Positions 8,384 to 14,647 of a stretch of DNA of 46,325 nt are shown piece after piece. A program made the position numbers and the translations under genes. Position 1 is the first letter of the stretch. Each line of letters begins with the position of its first letter. The notes under the pieces are model-generated. The model saw only the letters and a program-made list of their open reading frames with translations. It made no database searches and was not told the DNA's origin. This DNA comes from Colivicinus sp963607765 (GTDB lineage: Bacteria; Bacillota_I; Bacilli_A; Erysipelotrichales; Erysipelotrichaceae), in the NCBI GenBank assembly GCA_963607765.1, contig CAVDDT010000035.1, positions 1 through 46,325 on the forward strand. Reading direction: 5' to 3'.

Positions 8384-8554
8384 TTAGCTCCTTAAATAAA
8401 ATTGGTATATCGTGTCTTCAATTTTGATGAATTCTTTCATGTCGTTTGATTTAATATAATCATCTTTTGAAAGTTCTCCAGATTTTATCATTTCAACTAG
8501 TGTTTCATCACTAACTCTTTCTTTCCTATTCTTTATTTTCCACATCTTGTTCAT
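8384..8554 (-). CDS. small protein, possibly GYF_2/DUF4339-like
   Basis: From the ATG at 8554, preceded by GGTGAAC, this reads 56 residues. It overlaps the end of the upstream HTH gene by 29 bases in another frame and stops 2 bases before cysS. The segment RVSDETLVEMIKSGELSKD, followed by YIKSNDMKEFIKIED, resembles the pattern of GYF_2 (DUF4339) domains, where a short helix is followed by a G-x-L-turn and a pattern of W/F residues. The resemblance is by eye and weak. The close packing between two real genes and the useful cysS ribosome binding site inside it support translation. The function is unknown. Confidence 0.5.
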   Translation of the reverse strand: MNKMWKIKNRKERVSDETLVEMIKSGELSKDDYIKSNDMKEFIKIEDTIYQFYLRS

Positions 8555-10319
8555 TTTGTTCACCGCTTGGAGTATCGTCTTTTCTAATTTGACAATATTC
8601 ATATGTCACATTAGCTTTACTAAGTTCACTCTTTGAATATCTTTGGCCGCTAGATATGCCATTAACATTTAGTATTATTCTACTATTGTCTTCACATTCT
8701 TGGCCAACATCAACACCGGTATAATTTGTTACACCAATTGATTGTAAGTATGTTTCAAGTTCTGTAACATTCATGTTTGAATAGTCAAAATTTACATCAA
8801 TATATTCTTCTACAGTTTGATCATTTGATTTTTGATATGTAAAGGTCACCGAAAGTGTTTTTGAATTAGCGTAATTTACTTCATCGCCTAATGTGGTGAT
8901 TAATACTTCATAGCTTTCGCCATCATTGAGGTTTTCACTTTCAAATACCACAGTTTGATTAGAGCTAACGCGATATGTATGGGCAATGCTGTCATCATCA
9001 ATATTCAACGTAACTTCATATCCCGATGCGTTTGTTACTTTGTCAAATGATACACTGACGGATTTATTTCCACTTTCATCAAATGCAAATCTAACTCCAG
9101 CAACTTGTGCTAACGTTGTGAGCCTTTCTTCGTTTTTTTCAAATTGAAGATAGTCATTTTTTCCAACGCCTTTTATGTTTTCTCCATCGTAGGCTATCAA
9201 ATATTCATCAGCTGCTGATATCGCAATAATATTAGTCCAAGTAGAAACTTCTTTTTTTGTTTGTTCATCTTCGCAATCAATGTAAACAGTGCCATCTTTT
9301 TTAAGAGCAGCAATAAATTCATCGCCACACGCCACATCAATAACATCACGCCACTTATAGATATCTAAAAAATTCTTTTTTGCAGCAAAGTATTCGACGG
9401 TATTTGATTCGGTAAGTAACACAAGATTGTCGCTGCTTGCGTCAATATCTAAGATGTTCTCATAATTTTTCATTTGGCTTTGGCCAGTAAAGTATCCAGA
9501 ACAATATAGTTTTCCACTTTCTAAAAGCAAAACTGTAGCGTTTTTAAAGGCATATACTTTTTTAACGTCATTTTCGTCATTAACATCGCATTGACCGCTT
9601 GAATTGTCACCAACCGCGTATACTCTTCCTTTAACGTCAAGGCCTACCACATGGTTATCTCCACTTGCTACATCGATGATATCTTTCCATTTTTCGATTT
9701 CTTGACTATATTTTTGGTTTAGCCCTATTGAAGTTACTGTTCCATCGCTATTCAATATAATCGTATAGTTGCTTCCTTCGACCACCTTAATCGCATCGCT
9801 TGATGGTAAGCTTGATAATTGGCCATTTGAGTTATCGCCAGTTCCTTTTACAGCTCCTTTATCATCAATATAGACAACACTTGTATCGCTTACTGATAGT
9901 CTATTTATATTTTCAAGAGTTCTGTTATATGTTGGGGTGTTTTTGTCTTTTAAAGCAAACGGAATAATGCACAGCATCAAAAGCATGATTCCAATAATAA
10001 CCAAATAGTATTTTTTGAAAAGTCTACCAACCTTTGAATTAAATGATTCGTTTGGCAAAAAATAATTTAAATTTATTTCTTCAGTTTTAGATAGGTCTAT
10101 TTTATGCAAAGTAACTTCTTCATTATTTTTAAAGATTTCAATAACATTGATTCGATATAGTGAAGCTAGCTTTTTGCATTTAGCATAGTCAGGTACAGCT
10201 CTACCATTTTCATACGCCATATATTCAACAACATCTACGCCTAAAGTTTCAGCAATAAATGATTGCGAATAATTATAGTGTTTGCGTAGTTTTAGTAATT
10301 TATTTGGCAAATAATTCAT
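8526..10319 (-). CDS. membrane-anchored XRE-type HTH protein with RCC1-like repeats, FN3-like and PASTA-like domains
   Basis: About 597 residues with four regions. Residues ~3-60 are an XRE helix-turn-helix (NKLLKLRKHYNYSQ, then IAETLGVDVVEYMAYENGRA). Residues ~102-124 form one membrane helix (YYLVIIGIMLLMLCIIPFAL). Residues ~130-400 are degenerate RCC1-type propeller repeats (KGTGDNSNGQL, DVASGDNHVVGLDVKGRVYA, DVACGDEFIAALKKDGTVY). Residues ~405-500 are FN3-like (VSFDKVTNASGYEVTL), followed by a PASTA-like segment (LQSIGVTNYTG) and an acidic tail. Topology suggests DNA binding inside and a sensor or scaffold outside. There is no Shine-Dalgarno; a TATAAT ends 7 bases before the ATG at 10319 (alternative ATG at 10325). 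It heads the cysS-mrnC-crr unit. Ligand and targets are unknown. Confidence 0.85.
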   Translation of the reverse strand: MNYLPNKLLKLRKHYNYSQSFIAETLGVDVVEYMAYENGRAVPDYAKCKKLASLYRINVIEIFKNNEEVTLHKIDLSKTEEINLNYFLPNESFNSKVGRLFKKYYLVIIGIMLLMLCIIPFALKDKNTPTYNRTLENINRLSVSDTSVVYIDDKGAVKGTGDNSNGQLSSLPSSDAIKVVEGSNYTIILNSDGTVTSIGLNQKYSQEIEKWKDIIDVASGDNHVVGLDVKGRVYAVGDNSSGQCDVNDENDVKKVYAFKNATVLLLESGKLYCSGYFTGQSQMKNYENILDIDASSDNLVLLTESNTVEYFAAKKNFLDIYKWRDVIDVACGDEFIAALKKDGTVYIDCEDEQTKKEVSTWTNIIAISAADEYLIAYDGENIKGVGKNDYLQFEKNEERLTTLAQVAGVRFAFDESGNKSVSVSFDKVTNASGYEVTLNIDDDSIAHTYRVSSNQTVVFESENLNDGESYEVLITTLGDEVNYANSKTLSVTFTYQKSNDQTVEEYIDVNFDYSNMNVTELETYLQSIGVTNYTGVDVGQECEDNSRIILNVNGISSGQRYSKSELSKANVTYEYCQIRKDDTPSGEQNEQDVENKE

Positions 10320-10326
10320 CTTCATT

Positions 10327-10354
10327 ATTATATACAAGTTGCATGAATTGATAA
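10327..10354 (-). promoter_or_regulatory. putative promoter of the HTH-RCC1 gene (possibly leaderless)
   Basis: TTATCA (10354-10349), a 16-base spacer and a perfect TATAAT (10332-10327). The predicted start point falls on or next to the ATG at 10319. Confidence 0.5.
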
Positions 10355-10370
10355 AATTGATTATCAAATG

Positions 10371-10492
10371 GTTGTTCGAGCCTTTCGGGCGTTTACTTCT
10401 TTTAGATTTTGCAAGCAGTATTTCGTGTTCGAATTCCGTACCTTTTTATAGCTCAGCAACAAAAAAACACTCCTTAATCAGAGTGTCTAGAA
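10371..10492 (+). pseudogene. decayed inverted copy of the tRNA-Asn-Glu-Lys cluster
   Basis: On the plus strand, opposite to the working genes, fragments of all three neighbours appear in operon order. 10375-10391 matches the T-loop and acceptor end of tRNA-Asn (GTTCGAG, then TTTCGGGCG). 10415-10444 matches the 3' half of tRNA-Glu (GCAG, ATT, GTTCGAAT, CCGTACCT; about 25 of 30 positions). 10449-10458 matches the D arm of tRNA-Lys (TAGCTCAGC). 10468-10490 matches its anticodon arm (ACTC, TTAATCAGAG, GTCTAG). None of the three can fold as a full tRNA. The relic meets the functional tRNA-Lys tail-to-tail near 10496. Confidence 0.75.
10461..10486 (-). terminator. terminator of the tRNA operon
   Basis: On the minus strand ACACTC and GAGTGT (loop TGATTAAG) are followed by seven T. 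The stem-loop coincides with the anticodon arm of the relic tRNA-Lys read in reverse, so the terminator seems to have been made from the dead tRNA. Confidence 0.8.
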
Positions 10493-10499
10493 TGTAAAG

Positions 10500-10575
10500 T
10501 GGTGATCCCCTAGGGATTCGAACCCTAGACCCTCTGATTAAGAGTCAGATGCTCTACCAGCTGAGCTAGGGGATC
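10500..10575 (-). tRNA. tRNA-Lys (anticodon CTT)
   Basis: A complete cloverleaf: acceptor GATCCCC/GGGGATC, D arm TAGCTCAGCTGGTAGAGC, anticodon loop CTCTTAA, T loop GTTCGAATC, discriminator A and an encoded CCA. It reads lysine AAG codons and is the last tRNA of a three-gene operon. Confidence 0.97.
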
Positions 10576-10586
10576 AGTTTTTTATT

Positions 10587-10663
10587 TGGTGATAGGTACG
10601 GGATTCGAACCCGTGAATGCTGCCGTGAAAGGGCAGTGTGTTAAGCCGCTTCACCAACCTACC
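10587..10663 (-). tRNA. tRNA-Glu (anticodon TTC)
   Basis: Acceptor GGTAGGT/ACCTATC, anticodon stem CTGCC/GGCAG around CTTTCAC, T loop GTTCGAATC, discriminator A and an encoded CCA. The gene is 11 bases from tRNA-Lys. Confidence 0.97.
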
Positions 10664-10666
10664 AAA

Positions 10667-10742
10667 TGGCGCCCGAAACAGGACTCGAACCTGTGACCTG
10701 CCGGTTAACAGCCGGACGCTCTACCGACTGAGCTATTCGGGC
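10667..10742 (-). tRNA. tRNA-Asn (anticodon GTT)
   Basis: Acceptor GCCCGAA/TTCGGGC, D arm TAGCTCAGTCGGTAGAGC, anticodon loop CTGTTAA, T loop GTTCGAGTC, discriminator G (usual for Asn) and an encoded CCA. First gene of the operon; 3 bases separate it from tRNA-Glu. Confidence 0.97.
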
Positions 10743-10753
10743 GTTGCTTAATT

Positions 10754-10782
10754 ATATTAGCACAAAACTATACACATGACAA
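10754..10782 (-). promoter_or_regulatory. promoter of the tRNA operon
   Basis: TTGTCA (10782-10777), a 17-base spacer and the extended -10 TGCTAATAT (TAATAT at 10759-10754), placing the start point just before tRNA-Asn. Confidence 0.75.
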
Positions 10783-10890
10783 TAAAAAAATCAAAAAATA
10801 TTAAATTTTTTAAAATTTTCAATTTTTTAAAAAATTGTGTAGGAATTTTCGATTTTTTTCGTAATAAGGATAGTGAGAGGAAAAATAAAA
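10783..10890 (+). other. AT-rich leader of tnpB, probably holding the element's left end
   Basis: A very AT-rich stretch (runs of A and T, with AAATTTTTTAAAATTTT) between the tRNA promoter and tnpB. GAGAGG at its end is the likely ribosome binding site. I could not define an IS left end, a target duplication or a TnpA-type hairpin here. Confidence 0.4.
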
Positions 10891-11985
10891 ATGAACAGAT
10901 CTTATACTTACCCACTATTACCACACGCCAAACAAAAAGCTTGCATACAAAACATACTTAATTGCGTATGTCTTTTACACAATTACTATGTTGCTGATTT
11001 ACTGGATAAAAAAATAAACACAAAATCTTCTAAAATAGTTTTCGACAAATACGTTAACATTCATCCAGAACTTAAAAGATGCGATCCATCTGCTTTATTT
11101 TATGAAATATTCCATATGCTTGATAACGGTTCTTGTAATCGAATCATCACATACAAATCAAAATACACTACTAGTTATTTTACTAAATACAAGCAAGAAA
11201 CCCCTATAACTAAATCTTATGTATATTTACCTACCGTAGGGCATGTAAGATATAAAAACACAAGACAATTGCCTAATAACGCAATCTTAAAAAGTTTTAC
11301 CATAAAGCAAAACTTTGATGATAAATACTTTATATCAATCGCATTCGAAGTCAAAGATAAAATATCAAATATCTCTTTAGATATTAGTAACTCTATCGGC
11401 TTGGATTACTCTTCACCATGTTTTATTGTTGACAGTAACGGAATTAGGCTTGAAGCACCCCATTATTTTAAACGAGCAAGAGACGATATTAAAAAACAAC
11501 GTTTAAAACTTAGAAAATATCCAAAAGATAGTAAAAGGTACGCTAAGGAGATGATCAAACTTATTAAGATGCATAAAAAAGTAGCTAACAAAAGGAACAA
11601 TTTTCTTCACCACCTTTCAAAAGAATATGCGAAAAAATATGATTACATCTTTGTAGAGGATTTAAATCTTGATGAGATTTCAAGAAAGAAAAATCTTGGT
11701 ATAGCAACACACGATAATGCTTATTATGAATTTTTAAAATATTTAGGCTATAAAGCCAAAGATAACAATCATAAATTAATTAAAGTCAATAGATATTTTC
11801 CATCAACAAAAAAATGCCATAATTGTGGCTATATTAATAGAAATTTAACTTTAAAAGATAGAATATGGGAATGTCCTAATTGTCATATGATTCATGATAG
11901 AGACTATAATAGTGCTTTAAATATTAAATATGAAGGAATTTCTATAGTTTGCGGAAAACCGATGGCTGATCGGTGTGCCTTGTAG
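10891..11985 (+). CDS. tnpB: TnpB (IS200/IS605-type OrfB), RNA-guided nuclease
   Basis: A 364-residue TnpB. Family members cut DNA with guidance from an omega-RNA transcribed from the element's right end, and are the ancestors of Cas12. The N-terminal TYPLLPHAKQKACIQNIL segment is typical. The split RuvC site is intact: Asp172 in IGLDYSS, Glu256 in FVEDLNL and Asp338 in HDRDYNSALNI. A zinc ribbon (CHNCG at 309-312, CPNC at 328-331) lies before the last motif. The start at 10891 follows GAGAGG; a start 6 codons earlier lacks such a site. No TnpA transposase is nearby, so the element cannot move on its own unless helped in trans. The stop falls inside the omega-RNA-like hairpins. Confidence 0.95.
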   Translation: MNRSYTYPLLPHAKQKACIQNILNCVCLLHNYYVADLLDKKINTKSSKIVFDKYVNIHPELKRCDPSALFYEIFHMLDNGSCNRIITYKSKYTTSYFTKYKQETPITKSYVYLPTVGHVRYKNTRQLPNNAILKSFTIKQNFDDKYFISIAFEVKDKISNISLDISNSIGLDYSSPCFIVDSNGIRLEAPHYFKRARDDIKKQRLKLRKYPKDSKRYAKEMIKLIKMHKKVANKRNNFLHHLSKEYAKKYDYIFVEDLNLDEISRKKNLGIATHDNAYYEFLKYLGYKAKDNNHKLIKVNRYFPSTKKCHNCGYINRNLTLKDRIWECPNCHMIHDRDYNSALNIKYEGISIVCGKPMADRCAL

Positions 11986-12021
11986 CACGAAGCTTTTTAT
12001 AAGCAAGGCCAGGGTTCGAAC
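11950..12021 (+). ncRNA. putative omega-RNA scaffold of TnpB
   Basis: Overlapping the end of tnpB are three consecutive hairpins: CCGAT/ATCGG (11959-11973), GTGC/GCAC (11975-11988) and GCTT/TAAGC after a GAAGC (11989-12004). A right-end-like AGGGTTCGAAC follows. This layout (3' end of tnpB, short stems, GAAGC, a TTC-containing end) is that of known omega-RNAs. The exact 3' boundary, and so the guide, is inferred to be about 12018-12021. Confidence 0.55.
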
Positions 12022-12059
12022 GGGAGAGTGCGCACTCTCCTTTTCTTCACCTTGGCCTT
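12005..12059. terminator. nested palindromes between tnpB and pepT
   Basis: An 18-base perfect palindrome (GGAGAGTGCGCACTCTCC, 12023-12040) followed by TTTTCTT lies inside an outer inverted repeat AAGGCCA (12005-12011)/TGGCCTT (12053-12059). On the plus strand it can end tnpB or omega-RNA transcription. pepT is convergent and stops at 12063, so the outer stem may also serve it. Confidence 0.6.
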
Positions 12060-12062
12060 ATT

Positions 12063-13274
12063 TTAATCTATAGAAATAATTTTTACTAATAGTTTAGACA
12101 TTAATTTCATTTCATCTATATTAACATATTCAAATTTTCCATGGCAATTTCTATCACCTGTTCCCAAATTTGGGCACAACAAACCTTTATATGTAAGCAT
12201 AGCTCCATCAGTACCACCTCTTATGGCTGTTGATGTTGGCTCAATGCCTAGTTCTTTCATTTTGGCTTTTACATCGTCAATGATATCCATTCTTTCAAGA
12301 ATGTATTCTTTCATGTTTTGATATGTATCGGAAATTTTGACTTTTACAGTTCCTTCTTTATATTTTCTATTTAAAAAATCAGCGGCATTTCTAAAGTCTT
12401 GTTTCTGTTTTTCTAACAATTTTTTATCATGGTTTCTTATGATATACTCCATCTTTGTTTTTTCACAATCACCGTTTATACCACATAAATGATTAAATCC
12501 TTCATAGCCTTCTGTATACATAGGACTATCAAATGCCGGCAGCAAAGATTGAAACTCCATAGCAACCAATTGAGAATTTATCATTTTCCCTTTCGCACTA
12601 CCAGGATGAATAGAAAGTCCTTGGATTTCCACAAGTGCGCTCGCTGCATTAAAGTTTTCATACTCTATGTCACAGGCATCCCCACCATCTACTGTATATG
12701 CATAATCCGCATCAAAGTAATCAACATCGAAATTTTCAGTGCCTCTACCAATTTCTTCATCCGGTGTAAATGCAATTTTAATGTCCGAATGTTTTATACT
12801 AGGATTGTTTTTAAGCGTTTCTAGCATATCCATAATTATAGCGATACCAGCTTTATCATCACCGCCAAGCAAGCTTTTTCCATCAGTTACAATAATATCT
12901 GCTCCTTTATCTTTTAATAGGCAAGGAAAATCATTTGTTTTCATAACGATGTTTAATTCTTTGTTTAATACAATATCTTTTCCATCATACTTCTCAATTA
13001 TTCTAGGATCGACATTTAAATCAGACATATCGGGCGAAGTATCCATGTGTGCTATAAATCCTATAGTATCCTTTTTTGCCTCTACATTGCCTTTTAAATA
13101 GCCATAGACAACACCCTCATCACTTAGCTTTGTGTCTAACCCTAGTTCTTCTAATTGTTTTTTAAGTAGTTTTGCCAATACCCATTGTTTGTCACTACTT
13201 GGAAAAGCAGTTGAACAAGGATCTGACATTGTAGGTATTTTTGCGTATTCAATAAATCTATCAACAATATTCAT
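12063..13274 (-). CDS. pepT: peptidase T (tripeptide aminopeptidase)
   Basis: A 403-residue cytoplasmic M20B metallopeptidase that removes the N-terminal residue from tripeptides. All the two-zinc motifs are present: FIAHMDTSPD, SLLGGDDKAGIA, FTPDEEIGRG (catalytic Glu), YTVDGGD and GDRNCHGKFEYV. The length matches the usual ~405-410. TTGGAG lies before the ATG, and the gene starts 4 bases after the stop of the pRiA4b-type gene, so the two are likely co-transcribed. It converges with the TnpB locus. Confidence 0.97.
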   Translation of the reverse strand: MNIVDRFIEYAKIPTMSDPCSTAFPSSDKQWVLAKLLKKQLEELGLDTKLSDEGVVYGYLKGNVEAKKDTIGFIAHMDTSPDMSDLNVDPRIIEKYDGKDIVLNKELNIVMKTNDFPCLLKDKGADIIVTDGKSLLGGDDKAGIAIIMDMLETLKNNPSIKHSDIKIAFTPDEEIGRGTENFDVDYFDADYAYTVDGGDACDIEYENFNAASALVEIQGLSIHPGSAKGKMINSQLVAMEFQSLLPAFDSPMYTEGYEGFNHLCGINGDCEKTKMEYIIRNHDKKLLEKQKQDFRNAADFLNRKYKEGTVKVKISDTYQNMKEYILERMDIIDDVKAKMKELGIEPTSTAIRGGTDGAMLTYKGLLCPNLGTGDRNCHGKFEYVNIDEMKLMSKLLVKIISID

Positions 13275-13278
13275 GTTA

Positions 13279-14214
13279 TTACTCCAATTCTTCTAGTTCT
13301 TTTTTATAATCTTCATTTTTCTCTATATTTGTTCCATTTATAAGCATTTTTACATGCTTAAGCAAGATTTCAACTATTTTAAATTTTGTTTTAGTTTCGC
13401 CATATTTACTCTTTAGTCGATTATAAACATTTCTTACATAATCAACATTTTTTATTTGTTTTTCAACGCCAATAATTAAAGCAGATTGAATTAAATCGAT
13501 TGTATTCAAAAAATCTTCATCTTCTTCTGCACCAAATAGGTTATATGCATCTTTTAAAAAATCATACAATTCTTCATCATCCAAATATTCAGTTAAATCA
13601 ATGTTGTCGATGTCCATTTCTTGATTTTGCATGTGTAAGTCTTCAATAAAATCATAAATATCTTCAACTACTCTTTTTCTAAAATAGTTATCTTCTTGTT
13701 TATAATCGTATTTATCAAAATCACCATATGTTTCGATTGGTAAATTATATGGAAACAAGTATTCTTCTTCCAAATAATCTTCTCTACTGTTTGGATCAAT
13801 TTCTCCATTTAAATATGCTAAAAAAGTGTTTTTGGAATTTTCAAAAATCCCTTCCCCTTTTCCATCGATTATATAAGCAAACTCATTCCCTTTTTTCTCA
13901 ATTATTGAAGTTTCAACGGTGCAATCAAATACCCACATTTGTTCGAAGTCATAAGTAAATTCAAAATTACCATCTAAATCTGCAAAAATTGAATCTGATA
14001 ACAAAAAGTTCCGATGATAATCATTGTGATTTTTTTCTAGCGTGTAGTCATTGCTTAATGTGCGGATCATAAAATCTTCATCATACGAAGCATACAATGA
14101 TGATAGAAAAACACACCCTAGTTCCAATAAACTTATATCATTTCTTACCAAAAATACTCGATATAATCTACCTTTTGGTTCTCTTAATTCTATTTTTACT
14201 TTTCTATATAGCAT
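13279..14214 (-). CDS. plasmid pRiA4b ORF-3-like domain protein
   Basis: A 311-residue soluble, acidic protein. The N-terminal ~140 residues resemble the PRiA4_ORF3 (PF07929) fold: VKIELREPKGRLYRVFLVRN, SLLELGCVFLSSL, and FEFTYDFEQMWVFDCTVE in place of the usual YDFGD-W-H pattern. The rest is helical and rich in Asp and Glu (EYLDDEELYDFLKDAY) and is not recognised. The family's function is not established; homologues are common on plasmids and in accessory regions. There is no Shine-Dalgarno before the ATG; TATTAT lies 6 bases upstream, right after the rplQ terminator. pepT follows in the same unit. Confidence 0.75.
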   Translation of the reverse strand: MLYRKVKIELREPKGRLYRVFLVRNDISLLELGCVFLSSLYASYDEDFMIRTLSNDYTLEKNHNDYHRNFLLSDSIFADLDGNFEFTYDFEQMWVFDCTVETSIIEKKGNEFAYIIDGKGEGIFENSKNTFLAYLNGEIDPNSREDYLEEEYLFPYNLPIETYGDFDKYDYKQEDNYFRKRVVEDIYDFIEDLHMQNQEMDIDNIDLTEYLDDEELYDFLKDAYNLFGAEEDEDFLNTIDLIQSALIIGVEKQIKNVDYVRNVYNRLKSKYGETKTKFKIVEILLKHVKMLINGTNIEKNEDYKKELEELE

Positions 14215-14246
14215 ATAAATATAATAGTTTAAAATTTGCCCATTAT

Positions 14247-14273
14247 AAAAGCTCCTTTCTATAGGAGCTTTTT
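14247..14273 (-). terminator. terminator of the ribosomal supercluster after rplQ
   Basis: AAAAGCTCC and GGAGCTTTT form a perfect stem with a 9-base loop (minus: TATAGAAAG region) and T-rich ends on both strands. It lies just after rplQ and 33 bases before the next gene. Confidence 0.8.
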
Positions 14274-14279
14274 GAAATA

Positions 14280-14636
14280 TTATACTAATTCAACAGTTGC
14301 CATTGGGGCATTATCACCGCGTCTAATACTTGTCTTAGTTACGCGAGTATAGCCACCTTTTCTATCAGCATATTTAGGTGCAACTTCATCAAATAATACT
14401 TGAACAGCAGTCTTGCCATCCTTAGTAGTAACATTGCTAAGTTCGTTAGCAGCATGTCTTCTACTAGCTAAATCATTCTTCTTAGCAATTGTGATTAAAC
14501 CATCAACAACGCTCTTAAGTTCTTTAGCCTTACCTTCAGTAGTTTCAATCTTACCTCTTAAAATTACTTCAGTAGCCATATTTCTAAGTACTGCTTTACG
14601 ATGTTCGGCGGTACGGCCTAATTTACGATTATGCAT
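14280..14636 (-). CDS. rplQ: 50S ribosomal protein L17
   Basis: A 118-residue large-subunit protein near the peptide tunnel exit. It begins MHNRKLGRTAEHRKAVLRN, the conserved L17 opening, and contains DGLITIAKKNDLASRRHAAN and the basic end YTRVTKTSIRRGDNAPMA. A GGAGG site lies before the ATG. It is the last gene of the alpha operon (rpsM-rpsK-rpoA-rplQ), 11 bases after rpoA, and is followed by a hairpin terminator. Confidence 0.98.
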   Translation of the reverse strand: MHNRKLGRTAEHRKAVLRNMATEVILRGKIETTEGKAKELKSVVDGLITIAKKNDLASRRHAANELSNVTTKDGKTAVQVLFDEVAPKYADRKGGYTRVTKTSIRRGDNAPMATVELV

Positions 14637-14647
14637 GACTTTCCTCC

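Noticed and set aside
10415..10444. An att site left by an element integrated at tRNA-Glu
   Set aside because: The tRNA-Glu 3' piece is in inverted, not direct, orientation and is flanked by Asn and Lys pieces in operon order, which fits an inverted duplication instead; no integrase is present.
10776..10961. A plus-strand frame of 61 codons ahead of tnpB
   Set aside because: It runs through the AT-rich stretch (Lys/Phe/Asn only) and overlaps tnpB out of frame; no ribosome binding site.
12003..12024. A tRNA T-arm-like AGGGTTCGAAC after tnpB, suggesting another tRNA relic
   Set aside because: The flanks cannot form the T stem and nothing else of a tRNA is near; the right end of the TnpB element explains it better.
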